This document shows positions 1 through 10,329 of a stretch of 62,275 nucleotides of DNA, piece by piece; positions within the stretch are counted from its first letter, which is position 1, and each line of letters starts with the position of its first letter. Made by a program: the position numbers and the translations under genes. The DNA is taken from NCBI GenBank assembly GCA_019455065.1, contig JACFNC010000021.1:1-62275 (forward strand). The letters run 5' to 3'. The stretch is from Rhodospirillales bacterium (GTDB taxonomy: Bacteria; Pseudomonadota; Alphaproteobacteria; Rhodospirillales; Magnetospirillaceae). The notes below the pieces were generated by a model. It had not been told where the DNA came from, searched no databases, and was given only the letters and a program-made list of their open reading frames with translations.

Positions 1-458
1 CGCTGCTCGATGATGAAGCATTCCGGCGCCTTGATGTCCTCGAGGTTGATGCCGCCGAAGCTGGGGCCGAGAAAGCGAACGCAATTGACGAATTCGTCGA
101 CGTCATGGGTGTCGACCTCGAGGTCGATGGCATCGACGTCGGCGAAGCGCTTGAACAGCACCGCCTTGCCCTCCATCACCGGCTTGCTGGCGAGCGCGCC
201 GAGGTCGCCCAGCCCCAGCACCGCGGTGCCGTTCGAGATCACCGCCACCAGGTTCCCCTTGGCGGTGTAGTCATAGGCCAGCGTCGGGTCGCGGGCGATG
301 TGCAGGCAGGGCGCGGCGACGCCCGGCGAATAGGCGAGCGACAGGTCGCGCTGCGTGGTCAGCGGCTTGGTGGCGATGATCTCGATCTTGCCGGGGCGCC
401 CGGAAGCGTGCATCAGCAGGGCTTCCCGCTCGAGATTGAGAATGTTGTTTTGGCTCAT
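1..458 (-). CDS. maeB: NADP-dependent malic enzyme, N-terminal part (cut by window edge)
   Basis: The first 152 codons of a malic enzyme, read leftwards from ATG at 458-456; the rest lies outside the window. The protein opens MSQNNILNLEREALLMHASG and carries the malic N-terminal motifs LAYSPGVAAPC and NGTAVLGLGDLGA, with a conserved lysine in VMEGKAVLFK. Family knowledge: it decarboxylates malate to pyruvate with reduction of NADP. Proteobacterial MaeB enzymes usually carry a phosphotransacetylase-like C-terminal domain, which cannot be checked here. A small glycine-zipper gene lies 45 bp upstream on the same strand and may be co-transcribed. Confidence 0.93.
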   Translation of the reverse strand, partial: MSQNNILNLEREALLMHASGRPGKIEIIATKPLTTQRDLSLAYSPGVAAPCLHIARDPTLAYDYTAKGNLVAVISNGTAVLGLGDLGALASKPVMEGKAVLFKRFADVDAIDLEVDTHDVDEFVNCVRFLGPSFGGINLEDIKAPECFIIEQ

Positions 459-503
459 TCCAGTCTTCTTTTCGGGCAAGGGGCGGGCGGCGGGGGCCCG
501 CCG

Positions 504-995
504 TCAGTCGCGTCGTTCGTGGATATGGATGTTGGTGGCGCCGGCCTCGCGCAGAACCGCCTTGGCCTTCTCTTCCTTCAGGGCGTCGGCGGCGGCCGCC
601 CACAGGATGACGCTGCCGGCCTCCAGCGCTCGGGCGAAGTCCTCGGAATGCGGCCGCGCCGTCACCTCGTCGAGCAGTTCCTTGGCGGCGGCCCCGCCGA
701 CGCCGGCGGCGACCAGCGAGGCGATGGTGGCGCCCACCGGCCCGGCGGCCAGCGCGATCAGCCCGGCTGCCACCAGCGGCCCCTCGTATTTGAGATCGCC
801 GAGCAGGGCGATCAGCACGTCGCGCCACGGTTTGCCCTCGCGTCCCGCCGCCTCGATCGATTCGTGTGAGCTCAGCACCGACAGGTCGCTGTGTTCGAAG
901 CCCTGGCGCAAGAGCTTGTCCACCGCCCATTCGAAGGCGGCGCGTTCGGCCAGGATGCCGACGACTTCACGGATGGGGGGACGGGCGTTGGGCAC
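504..995 (-). CDS. Small glycine-zipper protein, YflT/general-stress-like (paralogue 1)
   Basis: 163 residues from a GTG start at 995. The N-terminal third (IREVVGILAERAAFEWAVDK, then GFEHSDLSVL) looks like the alpha/beta module of YflT/17M-type stress proteins. A Gly/Ala-rich hydrophobic centre (about residues 75-100) follows, then a second alpha/beta module ending ATNIHIHERRD. The protein at 39372-39944 has the same three-part layout and similar ends, so the two are paralogues. Function is unknown; the centre could insert in or pack on a membrane. It sits between maeB and the divergent mutS. The GTG is chosen because it directly precedes the conserved region; longer readings in this frame run into the mutS gene. 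Confidence 0.75.
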   Translation of the reverse strand: MPNARPPIREVVGILAERAAFEWAVDKLLRQGFEHSDLSVLSSHESIEAAGREGKPWRDVLIALLGDLKYEGPLVAAGLIALAAGPVGATIASLVAAGVGGAAAKELLDEVTARPHSEDFARALEAGSVILWAAAADALKEEKAKAVLREAGATNIHIHERRD

Positions 996-1094
996 GGACG
1001 AGCCTCGGGCCGGTTGCGATCGAATCGTATCTTGACGCAGCGCAGCGCGGATTCCTAGCCCCCGCCGGCCCTTGTCCGTTCGCCGGCCTGTGTT

Positions 1095-3809
1095 ATGGTG
1101 GCCCCGCAGCCCGACCACCAGCCCCGCGACGCCGTGCCCGCCGACCTTTCCGCCAGCCAGGACGCGCCCGACGCCGGCACGCCGACTCCGCTTCCCGCCG
1201 ACGCCACGCCGATGATGGCGCAGTATCTCGCCATCAAGGCCGCCCATCCCGACAGCCTGTTGTTCTACCGCATGGGCGACTTCTACGAGCTGTTCTTCGA
1301 CGACGCCGTCGCCGCCTCCGCCGCCCTCGACATCGCGCTGACCAAGCGCGGCCGCCATCTGGGCGAGGAGATCCCGATGTGCGGGGTGCCGGTGCATTCG
1401 CACGAGGCCTATCTGCTGCGCCTGATCCGCAAGGGGTTCAAGGTGGCGGTATGCGAGCAGATGGAGGACCCGGCCGAGGCCCGGAAGCGCGGGTCCAAAT
1501 CGGTGGTCGAGCGCGCCGTGGTGCGCCTGGTGACCCCCGGCACCATCACCGAGGACTCCCTGCTCGACGCCCGCGCCCACAACTACCTGGCGGCGGTGGC
1601 CGAGGCCGGCGGCGGTCTCGGGCTGGCCTGGCTCGACATGTCGACCGGCGACTTCCAGATCCAGCCGGCGACGCCCGCCGACCTCGGCGCCGTCCTGGCC
1701 CGCCTGTCGCCCGGCGAACTCCTGGCCTCGGAGCGGCTGCTCCAGCAGCCGGCGCTGTACGAGGTGTTCGCCGAATGGAAGGCGGCTCTGACGCCGCTGC
1801 CGGCGGCGCGATTCGATTCCGAGAACGCCCGGCGGCGGTTGCAGGCGCTGTACGGGGTCGCCGCCCTCGATGCCTTCGGCGCCTTCACGCGGGCCGAGCT
1901 GGCGGCGGGCGGGGCGCTGGTCGACTACGTCGAGCTGACCCAGAAGGGCCGGCTGCCGCGTCTCGGCACGCCGCACCGCCTTGCTGAAGGCGCGGTCATG
2001 GAGATCGACGCCGCCACCCGACGCAATCTCGAGCTCACCGTCACCCTGTCCGGCGAACGGCGGGGCAGCCTGCTCGCCACCATCGACCGCACGGTGACCA
2101 GCCCAGGGGCGCGCCTGCTGGCCCAGTATCTGGCGGCGCCCCTGACCGACCCCGCGGCCATCGCGCGCCGCCTCGACATGGTGCAGTTCTTCGCCGATTC
2201 ACACTCCCTGCGCGGCGAGGTGCGCGACCGCCTGCGCCGCTGCCCCGACGTCGAGCGCGCCCTGTCGCGGCTGTCGCTGGGGCGCGGCGGACCGCGCGAC
2301 CTGGCGGCGGTGCGCGACGCCCTGGCCGAGGGGCCGGGCCTGTGCCGCCTGCTCGCCGGCTCCGGCCTGACGGCGCCGCCCGAGGGCGTGCAGGCCTGCG
2401 CGCGCGGGCTCGGGCATCACGAGGCGCTGGTCGATCGGATGCGCCGGGCCCTCGCCGCCGACCTGCCGCTGCTGGCGCGCGACGGCGGCTTCGTGGCCCC
2501 CGGCTTCCATCCCGGCCTCGACGAGCTGCGCACGCTGCGCGACGAGAGCCGCCGCCACATCGCCGGCCTGCAGGCGCGCTACGCCGCCGAGACCGGCGTC
2601 GCCTCGCTGAAGGTGCGCCACAACAACGTGCTCGGCTATTACGTCGAGGTGCCGCCCAAGCAGGCCGACCGTCTGGCCGGGTCCGACTTCATCCACCGCC
2701 AGACCATCGCCAGCGCGGTGCGCTTCACCACCGTCGAGCTGGGCGAGCTGGAGGGACGCATCCGCGGCGCCGCCGACAAGGCGCTGGCGGTCGAGCTGGC
2801 GCTGTTCGACGACCTGGTGGGCGAGGTGACGGGCCGCGCGGAAGAGATCGCCGAGGCGGCGCGCGCTTTGGCGGCGCTCGACGCCGCCGCCGCCCTGGCC
2901 GAGCTGGCGGCGGAGCGGCGCTTCGTGCGCCCCGTGGTCGAGGACGGCGCCGCCTTCGAGATCACGGGCGGTCGCCATCCGGTGGTCGAGGCCGCCCTCG
3001 ACGGCGGCGCCTTCGTCGCCAACGACTGCGACCTCACCCCCGAGCAACGGCTGTGGCTGGTGACCGGCCCCAACATGGCCGGCAAGAGCACCTTCCTGCG
3101 CCAGAACGCCCTGATCGCCGTGCTCGCCCAGATGGGCTCCTTCGTGCCCGCCGAGGCGGCGCGCATCGGCGTCGTCGACCGCCTGTTCAGCCGCGTCGGC
3201 GCCGCCGACGACCTGGCGCGCGGGCGCTCGACCTTCATGGTCGAGATGGTCGAGACCGCCACCATCCTCAACCAGGCCGGGCCGCGCGCCCTGGTCATCC
3301 TCGACGAGATCGGCCGCGGCACCGCCACCTTCGACGGGCTGTCGATCGCCTGGGCGGTGGTCGAGCACCTGCACGAGGTCAACCGCTGCCGCGCCCTGTT
3401 CGCCACCCACTACCACGAGCTGACGGCGCTGGCCGCCAAGCTGCCGGCCCTGGCCTGCCACGCCATGCGGGTGAAGGAGTGGCAGGGCGAGGTGGTGTTC
3501 CTGCACGAGGTCGGCCCCGGCGCCGCCGACCGTTCCTACGGCATCCACGTCGCCCGCCTCGCCGGCCTGCCGGCCGCCGTGATCGCCCGCGCCGAGCGGG
3601 TGCTGGAGACGCTGGAGAAGGGCGAGCAGTCCTCGGCGGTGACCAAGCTGGCCGACGACCTCCCGTTGTTCGCCGCCCGCCCCCGCCCGGCTCCCGCCGA
3701 ACCGCCCAAGACCTCGGCGCTGACGGCGACGCTGACGGCGGTCAATCCCGACGAGCTGACGCCGAGGGAGGCGCTGGAGCTTCTGTACCGCCTGCGGGGG
3801 ATGGTGTAG
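1095..3809 (+). CDS. mutS: DNA mismatch repair protein MutS
   Basis: 904 residues, normal for MutS. It recognises mispairs and small loops and recruits MutL. The mismatch-reading motif GDFYELFF lies near residue 62. The ATPase has Walker [10 protein letters not shown] near residue 658, Walker [13 protein letters not shown] near residue 737, and the ATHYHEL loop after it. The C-terminal tail ([20 protein letters not shown]) is the MutS helix-turn-helix tail. ATG at 1095 gives about 40 poorly conserved residues before the core; ATG at 1212 is an alternative start. Transcribed away from the glycine-zipper gene, with 99 bp between them. Confidence 0.98.
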   Translation: MVAPQPDHQPRDAVPADLSASQDAPDAGTPTPLPADATPMMAQYLAIKAAHPDSLLFYRMGDFYELFFDDAVAASAALDIALTKRGRHLGEEIPMCGVPVHSHEAYLLRLIRKGFKVAVCEQMEDPAEARKRGSKSVVERAVVRLVTPGTITEDSLLDARAHNYLAAVAEAGGGLGLAWLDMSTGDFQIQPATPADLGAVLARLSPGELLASERLLQQPALYEVFAEWKAALTPLPAARFDSENARRRLQALYGVAALDAFGAFTRAELAAGGALVDYVELTQKGRLPRLGTPHRLAEGAVMEIDAATRRNLELTVTLSGERRGSLLATIDRTVTSPGARLLAQYLAAPLTDPAAIARRLDMVQFFADSHSLRGEVRDRLRRCPDVERALSRLSLGRGGPRDLAAVRDALAEGPGLCRLLAGSGLTAPPEGVQACARGLGHHEALVDRMRRALAADLPLLARDGGFVAPGFHPGLDELRTLRDESRRHIAGLQARYAAETGVASLKVRHNNVLGYYVEVPPKQADRLAGSDFIHRQTIASAVRFTTVELGELEGRIRGAADKALAVELALFDDLVGEVTGRAEEIAEAARALAALDAAAALAELAAERRFVRPVVEDGAAFEITGGRHPVVEAALDGGAFVANDCDLTPEQRLWLVTGPNMAGKSTFLRQNALIAVLAQMGSFVPAEAARIGVVDRLFSRVGAADDLARGRSTFMVEMVETATILNQAGPRALVILDEIGRGTATFDGLSIAWAVVEHLHEVNRCRALFATHYHELTALAAKLPALACHAMRVKEWQGEVVFLHEVGPGAADRSYGIHVARLAGLPAAVIARAERVLETLEKGEQSSAVTKLADDLPLFAARPRPAPAEPPKTSALTATLTAVNPDELTPREALELLYRLRGMV

Positions 3810-3835
3810 GACGCCTGTTTTTGGCGTTCCCGGAC

Positions 3836-3864
3836 TTGCTCTTCGGCGGTGGCGCGCATATTTT
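3836..3864 (+). promoter_or_regulatory. Candidate sigma-70 promoter of the RES-Xre pair
   Basis: TTGCTC, a 17-bp spacer, then TATTTT, ending 21 bp before the antitoxin ATG. The -35 is poor (3/6) and the -10 fair (4/6). Such toxin-antitoxin operons are usually autoregulated, but no clear palindromic operator was seen. Confidence 0.3.
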
Positions 3865-3885
3865 GTCCCTTGACGAGGGCAATCC

Positions 3886-4263
3886 ATGGGGCAGGTAATG
3901 GCGCTTCAGAATTTTCTCGGCGACGTGATGGCGGCCGACGGCGTGGTGGCGTTGGATCGGCTGGTCGCGGAACTGCGCGTCACCAAGGCCGAGATGGCCG
4001 TCGCCGCCGGGCTGTCGCGCGATTCCCTGGCCAAGACGGCGCGGCTGCGGTCGCGGGCGACGCAGGCGCGCCTGCGCGACGTCGTCGAGATCATCAACCG
4101 CGTCCTGCCCTGGGCCGGTTCGGTCCAGCAGGCCTTCGCCTGGTACCGGGCGCAGCCCCTGCCCTCCTTCGGGGACCAGACCGCCGAGGACCTGGTGAAG
4201 GAGGGACGGGCCGAGGCGGTGAAGCGCTATCTCAGCCGCATCGCGCTCGGCGGCCACGCGTGA
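3886..4263 (+). CDS. Antitoxin of a RES-Xre pair (Xre/MbcA/ParS toxin-binding, DUF2384)
   Basis: 125 residues. The first half (about residues 20-65) forms an Xre-like helical fold with AVAAGLSRDSLAKTARL. The second half has the DUF2384 signature: VVEIINRVLPWAGSVQQAFA followed by W and the PLPSFGDQTAEDLVKEGRAE segment that contacts the toxin. In characterised MbcA/ParS/Xre relatives this protein neutralises the RES toxin and represses its own operon. ATG at 3886 is chosen because GAGGG lies six bases before it; ATG at 3898 is possible. Its stop overlaps the start of the toxin gene, the normal antitoxin-first order. Confidence 0.88.
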   Translation: MGQVMALQNFLGDVMAADGVVALDRLVAELRVTKAEMAVAAGLSRDSLAKTARLRSRATQARLRDVVEIINRVLPWAGSVQQAFAWYRAQPLPSFGDQTAEDLVKEGRAEAVKRYLSRIALGGHA

Positions 4264-4778
4264 GGCTGGCCTGCCTGGCCTACCGCGCCCACCATCCGCG
4301 CTGGGCGTTCTCCCCCGTCTCGGGCGAGGGGGCGGCGCTGCACGGCGGGCGGTTCAACCGCAGGGGGACGCCTGCGCTCTACACCTCGTTGCGCCTGGAA
4401 ACCGCATGGCTGGAGGCGCAGCAGGGGTTCCCGTTCAAGGCCCAGCCGATGACGATGTGCGCGTATGCGGTGGACTGCCAGGACGTCGTGGACCTGACCG
4501 ACGCCGCGGTCATGGCTGAACTGGGCATGGACGGAAGGGATTTGGGTTGCCCGTGGGAGGCTCTCGCCGATCGCGGCGCGGTTCCGCCCAGTTGGGCGCT
4601 CGCCGACCGATTGATGGCCGCCGGCCATGCCGGCATCGTGGTGCCGAGCTTCGCGCCGGGCGCCACGGCATTGGACCGCAACGCCGTCTTCTGGCGGTGG
4701 GCCGACGTGCCGCCGCATATGGTGCGCATCATAGACGACGAGGGGCGGCTGCCAAAGGACGACGCGTCCTGGCACTGA
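4260..4778 (+). CDS. RES-domain toxin (NAD-targeting family)
   Basis: 172 residues from GTG at 4260, which overlaps the antitoxin TGA as GTGA. The RES fold shows an early Arg (LAYRAHHPRWAF), HGGRFNRRGTPALYTS, the conserved Glu in LETAWLEA, and a C-terminal VPSFAP segment. Characterised relatives (MbcT, ParT, the Pseudomonas putida RES toxin) degrade NAD or ADP-ribosylate a target. The expected Arg, Tyr and Glu positions look intact, so it is probably active. It lies between mutS and glnD, two core genes, which suggests a local insertion; base composition does not stand out. Confidence 0.88.
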   Translation: MRLACLAYRAHHPRWAFSPVSGEGAALHGGRFNRRGTPALYTSLRLETAWLEAQQGFPFKAQPMTMCAYAVDCQDVVDLTDAAVMAELGMDGRDLGCPWEALADRGAVPPSWALADRLMAAGHAGIVVPSFAPGATALDRNAVFWRWADVPPHMVRIIDDEGRLPKDDASWH

Positions 4779-4793
4779 ACCCGCCCCGACCCC

Positions 4794-4821
4794 TCGACTC
4801 CCTCCGTCCCGCCCCTATAAT
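4794..4821 (+). promoter_or_regulatory. Candidate sigma-70 promoter of glnD
   Basis: TCGACT, a 16-bp spacer and a perfect TATAAT (4816-4821). This leaves a 5' leader of about 30 bases before the TTG start of glnD. The perfect -10 in GC-rich DNA makes it one of the better promoters in the window. Confidence 0.5.
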
Positions 4822-4856
4822 GAGTCTTTCCCACGCCCGGCCCTCGGAGCGGCCAT

Positions 4857-7649
4857 TTGCACAAGGTTCGCAGACCCCGCGACATCGTCGACCGCAAGGT
4901 GCTGATCGGCCGGCTCGAGGCGGTGCTCGCCGAGGACGTGCCGAAATACAAGCGGCGCGGGCGCGTGCTCGAGGTGTTCAAGGCGGCGCTGGCCGATGGC
5001 CGGGCCGAGGTGCGGCGGCGCTTCGAGGAGCGTAACCTGGGCACCGAGACGGTGCGCGAGAACTGCTTCCTGATCGACCAGTTGGTGCGCACCATCTACG
5101 ACTTCGCGGTCACCCACGTGCTGGATCGGGGCGTGCGCACCACCGGCGAGCTGCTCAGCGTGGTCGCAGTCGGCGGCTACGGGCGGGGTGAGCTGTCGCC
5201 GCATTCCGACATCGACCTGCTGTTCCTGCTGCCCTACAAGAAGACCCCCTATTCCGAGCAGGTGGTCGAGTACGTCCTCTACATGCTGTGGGACATGGGG
5301 CTGAAGGTCGGCCATTCGACGCGCTCGATCGACGAATGCATGCGCCAGGCCAAGGCCGACATGACCATCCGCACCGCCCTGCTCGAGGCGCGCTGGGTGT
5401 GGGGCGACAAGGATCTGTACGAACAGCTGCGCCAGCGCTACCGCGCCGAGGTGGTGACGGGCAGCGGCGAGGCGTTCGTCGAGGCCAAGCTGGCCGAGCG
5501 CGACCAGCGCCACGACCGGCTGGGCGATTCGCGCTACGTGCTCGAACCCAACATCAAGGAGGGCAAGGGCGGGCTGCGCGACCTCCACACGCTGTACTGG
5601 ATCGCCAAGTACCTCTACGGCGTCGAGGAGGTGGGCCAGCTTGCCGACCTCGGGCTCATCACCCGCCAGGCGGCCAGCCGCTTCGCCAAGGCCCAGACCT
5701 TCCTGTGGACCCTGCGCTGCCACCTCCACTATCTGACCGACCGGCCCGAAGAACGGCTGACCTTCGACCTTCAGCCGACCATCGGCCGGCTGATGGGCTA
5801 CACCGACCACGCCGGCACCCGCGGCGTCGAGCGGTTCATGAAGCACTACTTCCTGATCGCCAAGGACGTCGGCGACCTCACGCGCATCTTCTGCGCGGTG
5901 CTGGAGGAGCAGAACAAGCGTCGGCCGAAGCTGAGTCTGTCCAAGCTGTTGTTCATGCGGCGCAACAACATCGAGGGCTTCCGGCTCGACGGCAACCGCC
6001 TGACCGTGCGCGGCGATGACGACTTCGCGCGCGATCCGGTGAAGATGATCCGGCTGTTCCACACGGCGCTGGCGAACGACCTCGACATCCATCCGCATGC
6101 CTTGTGGCTGATCCGGCAGAAGCTGCGCCTGATCGACAAGCGGCTGCGCGAAGACCCCGAGGCCAACCGGCTGTTCGTCGAAATGCTGACCTCGCGGGCC
6201 GATCCCGAGGTGGCCTTGCGGCACATGAACGAGGCCGGCGTGCTGGGGCGCTTCGTGCCCGACTTCGGCCGGGTCGTGGCGCAGATGCAGTACGACATGT
6301 ACCACGTGTTCACGGTCGACGAGCACACCATCCAGGCGGTCGGCATCCTGCACCGCATCGAGGCCGGCGACCTTGCCGGCGACCACCCCACGGCCACCGA
6401 GGTCGTCCATCAGGTGCAGTCGCGCCGCGCCCTCTATCTCGCGGTGTTCCTGCACGACATCGCCAAGGGGCGGGGCGGCGATCACTCGGTCCTTGGGGCT
6501 CAGGTCGCCACCCGGCTGGGGCCGCGTCTCGGGCTGACCGGCGAGGAGACCGAGACGGCGGCCTGGCTGGTGGCCAACCACCTGATGATGAGCCGCACCG
6601 CCTTCAAGCGCGACATCGACGACCCCAAGACCCTGGCCGATTTCGTCTCGATGGTGCAGTCGCGCGAGCGGCTGCGGCTGCTCCTGGTGCTGACCGTGGC
6701 CGACGTGCGCGCCGTCGGCCCCGGCGTCTGGAACAACTGGAAGGCCGGGCTCCTGCGCGAGCTGTTCCAGCGCGCCGACGAACTGCTGTCCGGCGGCATG
6801 GCGCTGGAGCGGCGCGAGGCGCGGGTCGAGGCGGCGCAGGCGGCCCTGCGCGGCGAACTGGCGGCTTCGGGCTGGACCGCGGACGAGGTCGACGCTTATC
6901 TCGGCCTCGGCTATCCCTCCTACTGGGTCGCGTTCGACACCGCCACCCACGCGCGCCACGCGCGCCTGACGCGCGAGGCCGGCCTTACCGAAGCGCCGCT
7001 TACCGTCGACACACGGGTCGACACGGCGCGCGCGGTGACCGAGGTCACCGTCTACACCGGCGATCATCCCGGCCTGTTCTCGCAGATCGCGGGCGCCATG
7101 GCGGTAAGCGGGGCATCGATCGTCGACGCCAAGATCGTCACCATGACCAACGGCATGGCGCTCGACACCTTCTGGATCCAGGACTCCGAGGGCGGCCCCT
7201 TCGACAGCCCGAGCAAGCTGGCCAAGCTGTCGGCGGCGATCGAGAAGGCGCTGTCGGGGCGCATCCGCCTCGACAAGGAACTGGCGGCGCGGCGACCGGC
7301 GCTGCCCAGCCGCACGCGCGTCTTCACGGTGCCGCCGCGCGTGCTCATCGACAACAAGGCCAGCGCGACGCACACCGTGATCGAGGTCAACGGGCGCGAC
7401 CGCCCCGGACTTCTCTACGACGTCACCGCGGCGATGACCGAACTCGGCCTGCAGATCGCCAGCGCCCACATCTCCACCTACGGCGAGCGGGTGGTCGACG
7501 TGTTCTACGTCAAGGACGTGTTCGGCCTGAAGGTCGAGCACGAAAACAAACTGAAACAGGTGCGCGCCCGCCTCACCGCGGCCCTCGAGGATCGCACCGC
7601 CGACGCGGCCGAGCCGCGGCCGGCCGCCGATGCCACGGCGGCCGAATGA
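4857..7649 (+). CDS. glnD: Bifunctional uridylyltransferase/uridylyl-removing enzyme GlnD
   Basis: 930 residues. Senses glutamine and adds or removes UMP on PII proteins. Domains in order: nucleotidyltransferase with GGYGRGELSPHSDIDLLF near residue 106, the GlnD linker, an HD domain with LHDIAKGRGGDHS near residue 532, and two C-terminal ACT domains (from about 726 and 841) that bind glutamine. The start is TTG at 4857, preceded by GGAGCGG; no in-frame ATG upstream fits. It has its own candidate promoter and is followed 63 bp later by murJ, a pairing also seen in other alphaproteobacteria. Confidence 0.97.
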   Translation: MHKVRRPRDIVDRKVLIGRLEAVLAEDVPKYKRRGRVLEVFKAALADGRAEVRRRFEERNLGTETVRENCFLIDQLVRTIYDFAVTHVLDRGVRTTGELLSVVAVGGYGRGELSPHSDIDLLFLLPYKKTPYSEQVVEYVLYMLWDMGLKVGHSTRSIDECMRQAKADMTIRTALLEARWVWGDKDLYEQLRQRYRAEVVTGSGEAFVEAKLAERDQRHDRLGDSRYVLEPNIKEGKGGLRDLHTLYWIAKYLYGVEEVGQLADLGLITRQAASRFAKAQTFLWTLRCHLHYLTDRPEERLTFDLQPTIGRLMGYTDHAGTRGVERFMKHYFLIAKDVGDLTRIFCAVLEEQNKRRPKLSLSKLLFMRRNNIEGFRLDGNRLTVRGDDDFARDPVKMIRLFHTALANDLDIHPHALWLIRQKLRLIDKRLREDPEANRLFVEMLTSRADPEVALRHMNEAGVLGRFVPDFGRVVAQMQYDMYHVFTVDEHTIQAVGILHRIEAGDLAGDHPTATEVVHQVQSRRALYLAVFLHDIAKGRGGDHSVLGAQVATRLGPRLGLTGEETETAAWLVANHLMMSRTAFKRDIDDPKTLADFVSMVQSRERLRLLLVLTVADVRAVGPGVWNNWKAGLLRELFQRADELLSGGMALERREARVEAAQAALRGELAASGWTADEVDAYLGLGYPSYWVAFDTATHARHARLTREAGLTEAPLTVDTRVDTARAVTEVTVYTGDHPGLFSQIAGAMAVSGASIVDAKIVTMTNGMALDTFWIQDSEGGPFDSPSKLAKLSAAIEKALSGRIRLDKELAARRPALPSRTRVFTVPPRVLIDNKASATHTVIEVNGRDRPGLLYDVTAAMTELGLQIASAHISTYGERVVDVFYVKDVFGLKVEHENKLKQVRARLTAALEDRTADAAEPRPAADATAAE

Positions 7650-7712
7650 CACGCCGCGGCGCCGCGCGCCCGGTTGTCCCGCGTTCACCATTTTCGTGGT
7701 AAAGCCTGGGGC

Positions 7713-9266
7713 ATGAGCCTGCTGCGCGCCATCGCCACCATCGGCAGTTTCACCATGCTCAGCCGGATCACCGGCTTCGCGCGGGACATCCTGATCGCCG
7801 GGCTGGTCGGGGCCGGTACGGTGGCGGACGCGTTTTTCGTCGCCTTCAAGTTTCCCAACCTCTTCCGCCGCCTGTTCGCCGAGGGCGCGTTCAGCGCCGC
7901 CTTCGTGCCCCTCTTCGCGGGGCTCCATGAAAAGGAGGGCCCGGAGGCGGCGCGGCGATTCGCGGAACAGGCGATGGCGGTTCTGGCCTGGACGCTGCTG
8001 TTCCTGGTGGCGGCCATGGAGGTCGCCATGCCGTGGGCGATGCACCTCTTCGCGCCCGGCTTCGCCGCGGTCCCCGGCAAGATGGAGCTGACCACCGAGC
8101 TGACGCGCATCACCTTCCCCTATCTGTTGCTGGTGTCCCTGGTGTCGCTGCAGGGGGGCGTGCTGAACTCGCTGGGCAGGTTCGCCGCCGCCGCCGCCGC
8201 TCCCGTGATCCTCAATCTCGCCCTGATCGCGGCGCTGCTCGGCCTTACCCCGCTGGTGCCGTCGCCCGGTCACGCCCTGGCCTGGGGCACCTCGCTGGCC
8301 GGCGTGATCCAGTTCCTCTGGCTGCTGGCGGCGCTGCGCCGCGAGGGGGTGAGCCTGCGGCCGGTGTGGCCGCGGCTGACCGCGCCGGTGCGCCTGCTGA
8401 TGCGCCGCATCGTGCCCGGCGCCGTGGGGGCCGGGGTCTACCAGATCAACCTGCTGGTCGACACCGTCATCGCCTCGCTGGTCGCCGAGGGCGCGGTCTC
8501 CTTCCTCTACTACGCCGACCGCATCAACCAGCTGCCGCTCGGCGTCGTCGGCATCGCCGTGGGCACCGCCCTGCTGCCGGCGCTCAGCCGCGACTTGCGC
8601 GGCGGCCGCACCGAGGCGGCGATGCACAGCCAGAACCGCGCCCTCGAGTTCGCCCTGCTGCTCACCCTGCCCGCGGCCGCCGCGATGATGGCGCTGGCCC
8701 ATCCCATCGTCAGCGTGCTGTTCGAGCGCGGCCGGTTCGGCGGCGCCGAGGCGGCGGCAACGGCGGCGGCGCTAATCGCCTTCTCGTCCGGGCTTCCCGC
8801 CTATGTCCTTATCAAGGTGCTGGCGCCGGCCTTCTTCGCCCGCGAGGACACGGCCACCCCGGTGAAGGTGGCGGCGCTCGCCCTGGTCGCCAACGTCGCC
8901 CTCAACCTGCTGCTGATGAAACCGCTGGGCCATGTCGGCATCGCGCTGGCCACCGCCCTGTCGGCGTGGATCAATTGCGCGGTTCTGGCGGGGCTGCTGC
9001 GCCGGCGGGGCGGGCTGGTGCTGGACGCGCGGCTGCGCCGGCGCCTGCCCCGCATCCTGCTCGCCAGTGTCGTCCTGGCGGGGCTGCTGGCGGCCGCCGA
9101 CGCCGGGCTGGCCCCGTTGTGGGCCGATCCCTCGCTCGCCGTGCGGGCCGGACTGCTGGCCGCCCTGGTGGTCGGCGGGCTGCTGGCCTTCGCCCTGCTG
9201 GCCCAGATTACCGGCGCGGCGACGCTGGGCGAGCTCAAGCGCGCGGCGCGGCGCGGCGCAGCTTGA
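7713..9266 (+). CDS. murJ: Lipid II flippase MurJ
   Basis: 517 residues, matching the family (about 510). A polytopic inner-membrane protein of the MOP superfamily that moves lipid II to the periplasmic face for peptidoglycan synthesis. The start of the protein ([12 protein letters not shown]-type, here [17 protein letters not shown]) and the [16 protein letters not shown] segment are diagnostic, followed by repeated hydrophobic helices to the C-terminus. ATG at 7713 is preferred over an in-frame TTG at 7674 because conservation begins at MSLLRA. Ends 55 bp before trpS. Confidence 0.96.
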   Translation: MSLLRAIATIGSFTMLSRITGFARDILIAGLVGAGTVADAFFVAFKFPNLFRRLFAEGAFSAAFVPLFAGLHEKEGPEAARRFAEQAMAVLAWTLLFLVAAMEVAMPWAMHLFAPGFAAVPGKMELTTELTRITFPYLLLVSLVSLQGGVLNSLGRFAAAAAAPVILNLALIAALLGLTPLVPSPGHALAWGTSLAGVIQFLWLLAALRREGVSLRPVWPRLTAPVRLLMRRIVPGAVGAGVYQINLLVDTVIASLVAEGAVSFLYYADRINQLPLGVVGIAVGTALLPALSRDLRGGRTEAAMHSQNRALEFALLLTLPAAAAMMALAHPIVSVLFERGRFGGAEAAATAAALIAFSSGLPAYVLIKVLAPAFFAREDTATPVKVAALALVANVALNLLLMKPLGHVGIALATALSAWINCAVLAGLLRRRGGLVLDARLRRRLPRILLASVVLAGLLAAADAGLAPLWADPSLAVRAGLLAALVVGGLLAFALLAQITGAATLGELKRAARRGAA

Positions 9267-9321
9267 CCGGCAGGGGGATATACGCTACCTCCGCCCGCGT
9301 CGCCACCAGGAGCCAGAGCAC

Positions 9322-10329
9322 ATGAACCGCATCTTTTCGGGCGTCCAGCCGACCGGCAACCTGCATCTCGGCAACTATCTCGGCGCCATCCGCAACTGGG
9401 TGCGGCTGCAGCGCGACTTCGAATGCATCTTCTGCATCGTCGACATGCACGCCATCACCGTGTGGCAGGATCCCAAGGAATTGCGCGCCCACACCCGCGA
9501 GGTCGCGGCCGGGATGCTGGCGGCGGGCGTCGATCCCCAGGCCAACATCGTGTTCAACCAGAGCCAGGTGCCGGCCCATGCCGAGCTGGCCTGGATCTTC
9601 AACTGCGTCGCCCGCCTGGGGTGGCTCAACCGCATGACCCAGTTCAAGGAGAAGGCCGGCAAGCATCGCGAGAATGCGTCGGTCGGCCTGTACGCCTATC
9701 CCAACCTGATGGCCGCCGACATCCTGGCCTACAAGGCGACCCACGTGCCGGTCGGCGAGGACCAGAAGCAGCATCTGGAACTGACCCGCGACGTCGCCCA
9801 GAAGTTCAACAACGACTTCGGCGTCGACTTCTTCCCGTTGGTCGAGCCGCTGATCTTCGGCGCCGCCACCCGCGTGATGAGCCTGCGCGACGGCACGAAA
9901 AAGATGAGCAAGTCCGACGAATCGGACTACTCGCGCATCAACATGACCGACGACGCCGATACCATCGCGCTCAAGGTGCGCAAGGCCAGGACCGATCCCG
10001 AGCCGCTCCCCGACACCGTCGAGGATCTCGACAAGCGCCCCGAGGCGTCCAACCTCGTCGGCATCTACGCGGCGTTGCGCGACCTCGACAAGGTCGAGGC
10101 CCTGCGCCAGGTGGCGGGGCGCAACTTTGCCGATTTCAAGAAGGACCTGACCGACGTGGCGGTGTCGGTCCTGGGGCCCATCAACGACGAGATGCAGCGC
10201 CTGCTCGAAGACCCCGGCCATGTCGACGCCGTGCTGGCCGAGGGAGCCCGCCGGGCGCGCGCCATCGCCGAGCCGATCATGCGCGACGTCTACGACATCG
10301 TCGGCTTCCTGCAGGCGACGGAACGGTGA
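9322..10329 (+). CDS. trpS: Tryptophanyl-tRNA synthetase
   Basis: 335 residues, class Ic. Charges tRNA-Trp. The HIGH-type motif is [12 protein letters not shown] (residues 10-21) and the KMSKS loop is KKMSKS near residue 194. The start ATG at 9322 follows an AGGAGCC ribosome binding site. A TTGACC at 9263-9268, inside the murJ stop region, could be its -35, but the matching -10 is poor. Its TGA overlaps the ATG of the next gene (TGATG). Confidence 0.98.
   Translation: MNRIFSGVQPTGNLHLGNYLGAIRNWVRLQRDFECIFCIVDMHAITVWQDPKELRAHTREVAAGMLAAGVDPQANIVFNQSQVPAHAELAWIFNCVARLGWLNRMTQFKEKAGKHRENASVGLYAYPNLMAADILAYKATHVPVGEDQKQHLELTRDVAQKFNNDFGVDFFPLVEPLIFGAATRVMSLRDGTKKMSKSDESDYSRINMTDDADTIALKVRKARTDPEPLPDTVEDLDKRPEASNLVGIYAALRDLDKVEALRQVAGRNFADFKKDLTDVAVSVLGPINDEMQRLLEDPGHVDAVLAEGARRARAIAEPIMRDVYDIVGFLQATER

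Noticed and set aside
1032-1060. A mutS promoter with TTGACG
   Set aside because: The -35 is good but no acceptable -10 occurs at 16-18 bp.
4815-8702. A 1,295-codon open frame on the minus strand
   Set aside because: Antisense to glnD and murJ, with the same biased composition and no recognisable domain.
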